A stretch of 64,000 nt of DNA, taken from assembly GCA_012845835.1 (NCBI GenBank), contig JABAKD010000021.1, positions 15,427,757-15,491,756 of the forward strand, read 5' to 3'. The translations under genes were made by a program, and so were the position numbers. Below are positions 52,096 through 62,299 of this stretch, one piece after another (position 1 is the stretch's first letter; each line of letters begins with the position of its first letter). Source of the DNA: Undaria pinnatifida. Lineage: Eukaryota; Sar; Phaeophyceae; Laminariales; Alariaceae. A model generated the notes under the pieces. That model worked only from the letters and a program-made list of their open reading frames with translations, was not told where the DNA came from and did no database searches.

Positions 52096-53235
52096 CTGTC
52101 GCCATTCTCGACCTCCCCCTTCACCCACGTCGTCGTCATCGTCCCCCTCCTCTGCTATCGCCCCATAGGCTTGATCATCCCCTCCAATTTTCTTGCGCAA
52201 ACGCGCTAGCTGTGACGCCCCTTTATTCCACATATGGCTCTTCGCTTTGGATTGTCGCTTCTCTTTTTCTTCCACGCTGCCGTAGGTTTGTTGCGTGTGC
52301 AAATCATCTTTCTGAGTGTTCAAACCGTCTTCCTCCCCACAAGCGCTGTTCACTTCGCTTGCTTCCCTCAAGGCAGTCTCCTCTCTCGCCCCCCCCTTTG
52401 AAGCACAGAGATGCGCAGACGTCAACGAAAATCCCTCCTCAACATCTCCAACCCTTTCTTGATCGCGAGTTGACGGCATCGTCTGAGAACGTGCGGGGGC
52501 GGAGATAGAAGCAGCCGACCTGATGGCGCGTTCTGGTGTACCAAGTGACCTGCCCAAGAAGCTGCTGCTAGGTTCCGGTGCGCTAATCGACCGGCCCAAA
52601 AAATTCAGGCCGAAACCCCTGCCACCAGTTTTACGAGAGTCCAGCACACCTCTACCGCCGGTTTTACTAGAGGCCAGCAGCCCATCAAGAGACCTCGCCC
52701 CCCCTGACATGGTGGGAATGGTGCTGCCTGCGACGGTGCTTGCGTGCTTTTTGCGCTCTTGATTCTCATTACCAGAACTATCGAGCGTGTGGGGAAACTC
52801 TTGCGCCGGTGTTGTACCCGGAGGGGCAAACAGCAGGTGCTTAAACGTTGCTCCCTCCCCAGACAGCGATGCCTCTCCCCTTGCCCCACCCCTACCCGGA
52901 TTGGGGGAAGAGGGTGAAAAGTCGGAACCTGGAGAACCTGGTTCCTCGGTTTCCGGAGATTCTTGGGACAGGATGGTGCTGGGCTTCGACAAGGCGAGAC
53001 GTACTTGCCTGCATCGTATTGCTTCGCCGATACCCATGAAAAGGGCCCTGCCCCGTCGGAGGTAGTAGGTGTAGGAGAAAAGTCCCACGCATAGCACGAG
53101 GACATACACGTTGAATCTGTTTTCGAGGGGTGTCCATGAGGAGTGCGATGAGATGCAGGCGGGGGCGACAAGGGGAAGGAGGGGGAGGTTGCTTTGCGCA
53201 CAAACAGCGGCTCTTGGTTTTGGTGACGTGTTCAT
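52066..53235 (-). CDS. Unrecognised single-pass membrane protein with long disordered tail, 389 codons
   Basis: This is the longest uninterrupted frame in the window, with an in-frame TAG directly before its ATG. Residues 41-59 (FNVYVLVLCVGLFSYTYYL) form one likely membrane helix followed by basic residues (RRGR), then a region FMGIGEAIRCRQVRLALS. The remaining 300 residues are Ser/Pro/Gly-rich and probably disordered. They include repeated KTGGRG, FLGRS and SISAP motifs; RSISAP and RSASISAP resemble kinase or 14-3-3 sites. A basic patch (KEKRQSKAKSHMW), LARLRKKIGG and an acidic EEGDDDDDVGEGGG follow. It could be the last exon of a larger membrane protein, since a splice acceptor can lie upstream of the helix. 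The final codons (KWYGNR) are part of the flanking tandem repeat; a GTACGG there could also be a donor. Confidence 0.65.
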   Translation of the reverse strand: MNTSPKPRAAVCAQSNLPLLPLVAPACISSHSSWTPLENRFNVYVLVLCVGLFSYTYYLRRGRALFMGIGEAIRCRQVRLALSKPSTILSQESPETEEPGSPGSDFSPSSPNPGRGGARGEASLSGEGATFKHLLFAPPGTTPAQEFPHTLDSSGNENQERKKHASTVAGSTIPTMSGGARSLDGLLASSKTGGRGVLDSRKTGGRGFGLNFLGRSISAPEPSSSFLGRSLGTPERAIRSAASISAPARSQTMPSTRDQERVGDVEEGFSLTSAHLCASKGGAREETALREASEVNSACGEEDGLNTQKDDLHTQQTYGSVEEKEKRQSKAKSHMWNKGASQLARLRKKIGGDDQAYGAIAEEGDDDDDVGEGGGREWRQRVSKWYGNR

Positions 53236-53677
53236 CTATGATGCGCTACTACAAACGCAACCTGTCGGGAGCGCAGAAGAATATTCTTCCAGCAAACGCG
53301 GTAGTGTCGTAATCAGGGTAATACACCTCCAAACACAGATATCGTTTCGAGACTTCGCGTTCTTTTCATTTACGTTCTGTTTCACGGCTACGCGTTTTCC
53401 TGCTACACGCAGACATGCGCTTAACTTAACCTTGCGACGTTGCCTGCATTTAGCACCAGTAGGCCTTAACATTGTCATGCTGTATGATACCCGCTAGATA
53501 CAGACACCGACCTACGACGCAACCCTAAACCCGGCGAAATATTTTCGGAATTCCAACGGACCAGTGCCACATACATGCATATCAACTCAACCGACCAATT
53601 CACCTGAGCCTTAGCTGAAGGCACGCGTTGGTCATTATCGCCAAGACCATGAGCACCAACTGCGTGGATTCGATAGG

Positions 53678-53902
53678 GTGAAGTCGCCGCCTCACCTTGA
53701 TCATCACCACAATCATACTGTCGACCTGCGTGGAGGCACATTGAATTATCGCGCGACACATAAGGCAGGAAGAAGAGGGAATCCTGGTGTCGTGTCGGGA
53801 TTGAGGGATCACGCCACTCTTTTGAAACCTGTTCATAACGACCGCAAAAACGATGAGATTGAGTTAATTAAAGCTGCTTCTGCTCGCAGGAGCACGCAGT
53901 AG
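53678..53902 (+). CDS. Small open frame, possible exon, unrecognised
   Basis: The frame contains LDHHHNHTVDLRGGTLNYRA, VVSGLRDHATLLKPVHNDRK and ends EIELIKAASARRSTQ. Composition is protein-like but no family or splice partner is visible. Confidence 0.2.
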   Translation: MKSPPHLDHHHNHTVDLRGGTLNYRATHKAGRRGNPGVVSGLRDHATLLKPVHNDRKNDEIELIKAASARRSTQ

Positions 53903-53914
53903 AAAAAAAATGCC

Positions 53915-54390
53915 ACCATGTGCCACCGTCCTGACGCTTGCTACTGTAGGGGTAGCACTCTTTGGCCGAAAAAAAACCCGACTGAAGAGGTTCCTGAATT
54001 GAGGAACTACAACAGTACGAGACAGCACTTCAGGAATGTGGTCGATGAAAATTTCAGTTTCGAATTTTTGTTAACGAAAATAAGAACATGGCCTCTTTGG
54101 TACTGAAAATGGTGTATGACACACCCTGCCTTATAAAAGAATTCCAGCCTGGACAGAATACAAGAGTACCACCATGCTGACGCGTACTACGATATGAGTA
54201 GCACCTTCTGGCCAAAACAGATATGACTGAAGGGGCTCCTGAATCGAGAAACTACAGTGCGCGACAGCACTTAAGAATTTGGCCCATAAAAATTTCAGGG
54301 TCGAGTTTTGTTAGACTAAAATAAGAACATGGCCTCCGAAAAATGGTGTATGACATACCTTGTCTTACAGAATAGTTCCAGCCCGGCCAG
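53915..54390 (+). repeat. Tandem duplication, two units of about 230 bp
   Basis: Units starting near 53920 and 54170 share CCACCATG, GGGTAGCACTCT/GAGTAGCACCTT, CCTGAAT(T/C)GAG(G/A)AACTAC, AATAAGAACATGGCCTC and GGTGTATGACA(C/T)ACC. No coding is seen. Confidence 0.75.
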
Positions 54391-54654
54391 AAACAAAAAG
54401 ATTCTTAACTGGCGTCGCACACTGTACCCAATATCGGTAGAGCACCGTTGGTGTTTCACCATATTGCTTGTTTTTTTCCCAGGCCACGGGAACGTTGCCA
54501 TGGGAATGTTCATCGGGTTGAGCTTTCACATTTTTGCACAAACGGGTTTTCGGTCAGGTACAGAACGCCTCCGAAAAACCTTCGTAGGTGCGCCGCTACC
54601 CCTATTTGCATTATCGGTGCGAAAAAAAAGACCGCACAACGACTCAGCCAATTT

Positions 54655-54725
54655 CTACCTTGCACATCGGCCCAGACCCAACCCGACCCCAACCATAGCC
54701 CTAACCCTAACTCTAACCCCAACCC
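54655..54725. repeat. Short telomere-like run (CCCTAA/CCCCAA)
   Basis: Steps of CCCTAACC, CTCTAACC and CCCCAACC follow CAGACCCAACCC. It is similar to 55895-55945. Confidence 0.7.
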
Positions 54726-55039
54726 TTTGGATGTCTCGGGGTCGGCAGGGGTGGTTCCGCCGGTCCGCCGCGTGTTTCGCAGGCGTTTCTCCCAAAATAA
54801 TCAGCGCGCCGAAAGGCAGGCCTCCACCAATCAGACACATGGTGTGCAGTCATTTGTTGTTTTCACACCGACAATGCAAACAGGTGTTGTCCTACCGTGG
54901 CGTGCGTCTGCTGTGCGAGTGTTGCAGACGCCTTCTGCGATACTAGGTATCAATGGCAGCACTCTTTCAGCCATCCCACGATAGGGGTGCAGCAGATTCT
55001 GAAAACATTCTGAGTGCCTAATATGAGGATCTCGACATC

Positions 55040-55085
55040 ATCGTCATCATCATCATCATCATCATCATCCATCATCATCCATCAT
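55040..55085. repeat. (CAT)n microsatellite
   Basis: About ten CAT steps are followed by CCATCATCATC repeats. Confidence 0.9.
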
Positions 55086-55299
55086 CACCCAAAACACAAT
55101 TTCCAAGACATTCGTTCGCACAACCCTGACCAAAGGGTCTACGCGCTTATCCTAAAACAAATCTACTCGTAAAAATTGCCATGCCAATAGTAATACAACC
55201 GATAGGTCCACACTTAGAGGAGCTCAACCGGTCATTACATTCTGGCCCCAAAAGCGCAGCCCCTACCGTGAGACGACTCTAAATATACTATATAGTATA

Positions 55300-55850
55300 T
55301 ATATTTTGGACGAAAGGGGCTTCTTAACCCAGCATAAGGTTTTTACGTCAACTCTTGGGTTGCAATAGGAACGTTTTTTATACGTAGGTCATGGGCTCTT
55401 GGTCATCGGGTTGCAATTTCGGTTTCGTCAAAACCGGCCTTAAGGTCAAAACAGGCTTCAAGGTGAGGCACTGATAGTAGTTATTATAGTAGATATTATA
55501 GTAGTTATTATAGTAGATACTATATAGTAGTTATTATCGTAGTTATTATAGTAGTTATTTTAGTACAGAGAAGCTCTTCAAGCGAGGAGTCCCCGAAAGA
55601 GAAGGGTGACCCTTCACCGTACCATGTGTCTGCAGAGGTCCTTGCTACACTTCGGGTCAGAAACACCCGCTAGCTACCCCATGCTTCGGCAGAGGGGGCA
55701 CTGTTCATTATCTGAGCCTCGTAACATCCTGAGGAGCTCTATGCCTCTCCCAAAAACTGATTGGGGAGAAAATAAAAGTTCCATACGATGATTTGGACGG
55801 TTTTGGAGGAGCTCGCCTAACGATCTGGTCGCGTGGATCTCTTGGGGCGG
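55300..55850. repeat. Dispersed repeat copy with (TAGTTATTA)n inside
   Basis: 55468-55565 is an array of TAGTAGTTATTA-like steps. The flanks contain GAAGCTCTTCAAGCGAGGAG and TTGGGGAGAAAATAAAAG, as in the family at 41850-42660. Confidence 0.55.
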
Positions 55851-56089
55851 TAGGCTGTTCGCGCTTGCGAGCTAAGAAGCAGGATCAAGGTACAGGCACA
55901 GACCCAAACCAACCCCTAGCCCTAACCCGAACCCTAAACGGGCCGGAATCGGGCGAGAAACGCGGCTGTGCCGCTGTTCGATGCCTCTAAATTATTCCGA
56001 TCTGCGGACCACCACAAAGCTCTCGGCAAAGGAGAACGTGAAAGCTACCCTTCAAGATCTGCCCGGCTACATTGTTACGAGGTCTGCTT

Positions 56090-56335
56090 GATTTGGAGGT
56101 AAGGGGACTAACCCCGTAGTTCAGGAAACGCCTCCGCCAAACAGTGGTATACCTTAATACCTCCATCGTAGGACTTGTCGGCTGCTCCTTGGGGTGTCCT
56201 ACAATATTGTGTTTTTTCACAGTGGATGGAACTAGTCCTACCCCAACCCTAACCCTAACCCATACGAAATATGCCGATGGGTGCCCCCTGATGCTGTCAC
56301 TGGGGCGAAATGGTTGAAAAGAAATCATGATGTAT
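56090..56335 (-). repeat. Dispersed repeat with internal telomere-like motif, inverted partner of 9340-9645
   Basis: GGTGTCCTACAATATTGTGTT, AGTGGATGGAACTAG, a run of CCCTAACC steps, and GTCACTGGGGCGAAATGG are the complement of the first copy in the same order. Confidence 0.7.
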
Positions 56336-56339
56336 GTCT

Positions 56340-57160
56340 CTGGCTCCTTGCAGCCGACGCTGCATGCGTCACAACTTTATTCCCATAACGACACATGCTC
56401 TATACCGCAGGGTGTGCACCTGATATTTTCTCCGCGGTTGCTGACTTGTGGGACGCATCACCCAAAAACTGAAGTTGGCAAAAAACAAAAGTGCACCGAG
56501 ATTACGAGCAACAATCCCATGGCCTAGGTACTCAGCCAAAACAATTGTTACAAAAAAAAGTTGATATATGGTTAGTTCCTCGGCTGAGGAGTCCCCGCTG
56601 ATCACAAAGTCTTTGGCCAGAAAAAAAAAAGTGGTGTACCTTAATGCCCCGATCGTACCATGTTCAACTATTTTGTCCTCGAAAACGAGGTGGTAGTTGC
56701 AAAAACCGTTGTTTTGCCAGCCTTCTGCTACGCCGAGAAAAATTTTGGAAGCATTGCCCGGCCTTGGCCTGCAGTATAAGACTTTGTGGCCATTCCAAAC
56801 ACACACAAAAAGGTCAGGAGTCGTGATTAACGTTACCTCTTCGCGAATCGCGGTGTTGTGTCACAAATCCTGACTTTAATCCTGATTTTAAAGCGTTTCG
56901 AAAGTTTCCCAAAACACATTATGTCGGTGTTAGAGACAAAAAGACCGTCAATGTATTTTTGAAAACATCTCAGAATTTCAAAATGTCAACAATCGTAGTT
57001 TGGTGTTGCCAGGAATGATGTTTGCTTTTTTTCGTTAGTAACGACCCCTTGCTAACTTTCCGTTTTGCTGCAGCACAGGCAGCATGCACATGTCCGGACT
57101 AGCATCTTGCACTGGAGCCATAGAAAGCCGAGTTTCACCAAACTCATCGGTCTTTACGAC
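56340..57160. other. Degenerate dispersed repeats, no gene
   Basis: 56460-56700 carries the CCCATGGCCTAGGTAC and GAGGAGTCCCC blocks of the 41850 family. The rest to 57160 holds nothing I can identify. Confidence 0.45.
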
Positions 57161-57164
57161 GAGC

Positions 57165-57815
57165 GGATGTCTGTGCCCCCTGCTTGGATGACCGGGCTAT
57201 CAGCAAGGAACAGACACTGTTCCAAAGGGATGGTGCAGGCACGGAAGACAAACATGATTTATTCCGCTCTGTACAACACGCGGGCCTATATGCCCCCGTT
57301 GCTGGCTCACCGGGCGATATCAGCAGTGGAAAAGGCGCGTCCCAGAGTTGTGGAACACGCTCAAAATACAAAATACGAATGGTTTGAAGTACCAAGATAA
57401 TGTGTTCCGCTCTTTAGGTGCAGGCACGGAAGACGAACATGATTCCTTTCGCTCTTTACAACAGGCGGGCCTACATGCCCGCTGCTGGCTCACGGGGCTA
57501 TATCGGCAGTGGAAAAGGCGCGTCCCAGAGATGTGGAACACGCCCAAAATACGGAATACGCATGGTTTGAAGTACCAAGATTTTTTCCCCGCTCTGTACG
57601 TACAACATGCGGGCTTGTATGCCCGCTGCTGGATGACCGGGCCGCCAATACGGGAAAGACGCGTTCCCAAGGGGTGGCAGAGGCACGAGTTACCAACAGT
57701 TTGGGGTAACAACATCAAAATTGCTCCGCTACATAACATACTTACAACAAGCAGACTTACACACCTGCTCCTGGATGACCGGGCCATCAGTAAGGAAAAG
57801 GCGTTTCCCTAGCCC
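57165..57815 (+). repeat. Tandem array, about four units of 120-180 bp
   Basis: Repeated blocks are GGATGACCGGGC(T/C), AGTGGAAAAGGCGCGTCCC, AGA(G/T)(G/T)TGGAACACGC, TGGTTTGAAGTACCAAGAT and GCGGGC(C/T)T(A/G)TATGCCC. Several frames stay open across units because unit lengths vary little, but no known protein is seen. Confidence 0.85.
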
Positions 57816-58559
57816 TTCGACCATCGCGGGAAGCTTCTTCGAGCTGGCGACCCTTCGGCAAAGTTCCTCCATCTGGCAAGTTCAGCGGTCAGGGGCGCAG
57901 GGGAATATTCCACAACAGTCTTTGATCACACATGAGCTGATAAGTCCTGCAGAACTTGCACGCACGCTTTTTGGGTACAGACTGATAAGCAATACTGTGG
58001 GACAACGTGTGTTAGGTTATGAAAGCACAAGAAAGCCTGGGGAGTGTCTACGCATCCAAGCTCGATGAACAACTGTTGGGGCAACACTTCTACGATCGCT
58101 ACAACTAAAAGACGCCCCTCCTTGTCCCCGGCGGTATGTCCGCAATGGGCGGTTCTCCCCGTTTGCCTGCGTTCAACCCCTTTGCCCCGGTCGAACAAAG
58201 TTGCAAAAAATGAATGTCCCCACCCAGAAAAATTCTACATTTTCGCCTCCGTTGGGTGTCGAAAATTAGTGCATGTCTTGAATCACCTTGAAAAATCGAT
58301 CGTTTTCCCTGCAACCTTTGTACGATATCGGTACGTCTAATAGGCGTACCTCCCTGTCCCCGGCGGTGTAGCTTGGATGTACAAGCGGCGGATCCCCCCC
58401 TTTGCCTGTCTTCGACCCGCTTTCCCCCGTCGAAGCTGCCTTGTTGTACTTGCCTGTCCCTTGCCCGGCACTACCCACCAAGGGGCTGCCACTCGAATCG
58501 ATGGGCACGTTCTCATACAGATCTTGTGCCGAGATGCTGTCATCTGCCGAATGACATCA

Positions 58560-58970
58560 AGATAGGGGGGGGGGGGAGTAATCAGTGTCATTCATGGCCG
58601 TAAAGTGTCAGACCATAAACCACGCATTCCTTTCGAGGTGGAGCACCGTTCCTTATCCCAGCAGAAGCACCTCCAGCGGAGGGGGAGGGGGGGCGTACTC
58701 ATTTGTTGCCAGCCTTGGTCATTTGACCATTGACCCGTAGGTGGGGGGGGTGCGCTCCTTATCATTGCCTGGTGGTAGTCTGTCATACCATAGACCCTCG
58801 CACCCCTACAATGCCGGGACGGGGCACGTCGGGGTTTCACTGGATAAGCCCACGGGAGGGGGGGGGGGGGGGGGGGGGGGGGGTGCGGGTGCGCACTTAT
58901 TTGTTGCTCCCCTTAGCAACATGACCAGTGATCATGCATCCCTAACAAAAGACACCTCCAACAATTGAGC
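58560..58970 (-). repeat. Cluster of truncated poly-C-tailed repeat copies
   Basis: Four G runs (58566-58576, 58682-58691, 58743-58750 and 58858-58883) each begin a minus-strand copy end (GTACTCA or GCGCAC), followed by the GGCCGTA / ACCATAGACCCTCGCA block. Each copy is cut at a different point. Confidence 0.75.
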
Positions 58971-59279
58971 GCTCGGTACGATGCTTTCTTAAAAGACGTT
59001 TTCGTATTTTGCTCATCTTAGTCCCTTCTCCGAAGGGGTGGGGGTGAGGGTTGGGGGGGGGCTTGTAGCGCCTCATATTTCAGTGTCCCAGAGCCACGCG
59101 CGCAACGGCTCCCCTATTGATTTGCAGTCCGCACATCCAGTGTCCGTAGAGATTCGTGATGCAAAGAGGGTCAAGGCCAAGGTGGGGGGGTGACCTTTAG
59201 GTCGTCGATTTTCACTCCGTGACTCAGGTACCGTGACTCAGAGTAGCCACGTACCTGGTACCTGGTATGAGATTTTCGT

Positions 59280-60080
59280 TTTTTGCTCGATACGCATAGC
59301 CATCGGATTTTTGCTCCCTTCGCTGGGTCAGCGAGTGGTGTTTCTAACCCCGTTCCGTTTCTGGCGAGGAGAGCGTGCTACGATAGAGGCATATAGCACG
59401 TTTTCGTCTGAAGAAATGGATGGTTTCTGAACGACGGGGCTCCTTAACCTACTAATATTATCGTCCGAAAAAAATAAATAATAGGCCGCTTTTTTTCCGC
59501 ATGATTTATTCTCGTCGTGTACCTCGGTCATGGGGATTTTTCATTCGGTGGCAGTTTTGTTTTTCCTCCAAACCAGTATTTGGGAGAGGTATGTCTGAAA
59601 GCTCCCAAATTGAGGGGTAGTGTTGAAAAAAAATAACAATGGTTGGTGCACCGCTATCGTAGCATGGCCAATAATATTAACAAGTCAAAATGGGGGTAAC
59701 CCCCTACCGAAGCATTGCTGAGAGATTCACGCTGTGGCAAGGGTGCACCAATTCGTTTTCGGGGGCTCTTCCTCGCCTTGGGAGTTCTACACCTGACTCC
59801 CCCCAAAAAACGATTTGGAGAAAAGCGATTCCTGAGAAAAATGAAAGTGCTTTGGTGATGAACGAACAAAAGCCTTGGCCTGGGTACACAAACGGTATAC
59901 AATATCAAATCGTTTTGCGAAACGGGAATGACATTTAGACGATTTTGGGATTAGTATCCTCGTCATTCCGAAAATTCAAAAGCCAAAAAGTGGTATACCT
60001 TAACATCCCTATCGGAGCGCGCCCCCTCACCGATCAGAAACGTGTTTGGCCAAAGCGTGCTTGCCTGATCGTCGCACATG
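59280..60080. repeat. Two degenerate copies of the CTACGGTAG / CCATGG family
   Basis: 59370-59665 matches 35600-35890 in order. 59690-59900 carries CCCCCTACCGAAGCATTG, CACCAATTCGTTTTCGGGGG and GCCTTGGCCTGGGTACACAA. No gene is seen. Confidence 0.6.
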
Positions 60081-60698
60081 TCTGTGTAGCGCTGTCGTCG
60101 TACTAAACAGAGACAGTCAGTCAGCACCTGGTGTCCGCCCGGATTGCTTGTTTTCAGAAAGATTCAAAAGTGACGATCGCAAACTATTGAGACACGAGAA
60201 AGGGCCGGCATCCTGGGAATACTTAAGTTCCGCGGCCGCACACTATGAAACAGTGCGTTGAATCCCCGAAAAAACTCACCTGGTATCAACCCGTCCATCA
60301 CCACTGCCCCTTGCCCCGACAGGTCCAAGTCATCTTCCGCAGAATTAATCGAATATCCTCGTGGCTCGCCCGAGTTTCTGTCGGGCGAACTGGTAGATTC
60401 GTTTTCCGGCCTTTCCAGGGTATGCTTTCTAGGGAGGCGTGCAGGGATTGGGGGGGGGGGGGGGTGAGCGCAAGGCGGACAAAATAGTCACACCTTGTTG
60501 CGATTTTTTCAGATTCTACCACCTTGTTGGGCTTTCTCTGGGGTTCACCATGTGGCTGGGCAGTCGTTGGGGTTCACGATACTGTGGGGATTTATTTGGG
60601 TTGCATTCAACAAGGCGATGACATATCCCAGCGAGTCGGGCTTGACAGCCATCCGATAGCTCTACCTTCGACTTGAGGCGTCGAGTTCGGGGGAAACG

Positions 60699-60971
60699 AT
60701 GCTCGACTCGACCCGCTCATGCTACGATCGACTTGGGGAAGTTGTAAATAGTGGACCCAACCAAAATATGACACAGACTACTACGACGCTTAGGTTTCGT
60801 CTTGGCGGGGGACGGGCCATCGAGAGCCCGCAAACTGACCCACAAGGGAGAGTGACCACGCTAATAATCAAAGACGTAAACGTCACCGTCGTCGGCGAAA
60901 GAAAACCCGGCTGCCACAGAGCGGTTGGATGGAAACACACTAGACACACCAGGAACCAGGTAAGCGCAACC
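60699..60971 (+). CDS. Possible exon ending at a GTAAGC donor, unrecognised
   Basis: The frame includes TLRFRLGGGRAIESPQTDPQ, RVTTLIIKDVNVTVVGERK and RAVGWKHTRHTRNQ, then a consensus donor CAG|GTAAGC. No homologue is recognised, and the opposite strand is also open. Confidence 0.25.
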
Positions 60972-61149
60972 ACTGAAGTAGCTCTGCACCGTTAAAGATC
61001 GCCGCAGCAGCAAATTGATAAACGTTCTCAACACGTCGGATACGACGGCGGCACAGATATCCACTGCCTCGCAGCCATTGTTGCTATGGGATTTTATACA
61101 TTTACGAAGAACATTTGTACCTGTGTTTGGTTCCAGGCTAGGCTTGAGC

Positions 61150-61870
61150 AATGAGTGCAACGTGACAAAAAAACAGCAATAACTATGATTTCAACAGCAA
61201 CACAACAAACACAACAACCACAACCACAAAAGGCATTCATTATTTCTTCAGCTGCTGCCACTACCGCCAAGATGTCACTCTTCAGCTACACAACAACAAC
61301 AACGGCAACAGCACCGATTAAAAAAACGGCAATGCAGGCTGTCTGAGGTATAACACAACAAACACGACCTCGGTGTAGGTGGTTTCACGCCCACCAGAAT
61401 GATAAGTACGACGCAACACACCAATCAGAGGCAATCAAGAGGTCACTCAACCCTTTCATCTAATGCAAGACATTCCTACACAATTTCCAAGTACTTTGTC
61501 CCCAAAAATCGTGGTTGCATTCGAAAGAAGGGTGACGGTCTACAGACGCGTGCTACGATGGAGGTATTACTGTATACTCTTTTTTGGCTAAAATGTTTGC
61601 TTGATGATGGTGCTCCTGGACCTAATAATAAAATCATCGGAACGACATTCGTGACTTGCAGTAAAACTTTTTTGTATACAGTACCTAGGCCCATGGGTTT
61701 GGTCGTAGGGGTGTGCTTTCGGTTTACTCTACTAGTACTATTGATAAGTCACTGTGTTGGGAAAGGTAAAGAGCTCCTCAAGTGGTTATGAGCCTCAGAA
61801 AAGCAAAATGCTGCATCTCTACCGTAGTATCAGTACCATTAGTACTATTGGTATACTGTTAGTAGCATGT
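61150..61870. other. CAA/ACA-rich stretch and degenerate dispersed repeat
   Basis: 61190-61330 is rich in CAACAA steps. 61490-61830 carries blocks of the 41850 family (GAGCTCCTCAAGTGGTTATG, GCATCTCTACCGTAG, CCTAGGCCCATGGG). No gene is supported. Confidence 0.45.
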
Positions 61871-61872
61871 CT

Positions 61873-62280
61873 TTACATTGGAAGAATACGTCTCACAAGT
61901 AGAATGACGCAACAGTTGCCAAGCGCCCGCTGTCGCTCTCAGTTAAGGCCTACCTACATATATAGAAGCCATGTCACGAGCAGGTCGAGACGGCAATTAC
62001 CAAGGCGTCCATCGATGCGTAAACTTACGGTCTACACGAGAAGAAAACATTTCACAAACAAGACGAGACGACAATTGCTAGGAGTCCACCGCTGTTGTCA
62101 CCAAACGTTTATCGACATTGGAAGACGATACAAGTCAAGATTAGGTCGGAGACGATAGTTTACAAGCGTCCACCGTTGTTCCCACTTACGGCCTACATTG
62201 GGAAAACAAAATTGGTACTGTATCTTACAAGTAGGACGAGACGATAATCACCAAGAGCCCCCCATTGACGGCCACAGTAA
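61873..62280 (+). repeat. Tandem array of five units of about 80 bp
   Basis: Units share ACATTGGAAGA, TCACAAGTAGAACGAGACG, GACAATTGCCAAG(A/C)G and TCCACCG(T/C)TGT steps. Most units are close to 81 bp, so one frame stays open over three units, with a repeated R-R-Q-L core. Confidence 0.7.
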
Positions 62281-62299
62281 GAATGAGCGGCTGAAGCAG

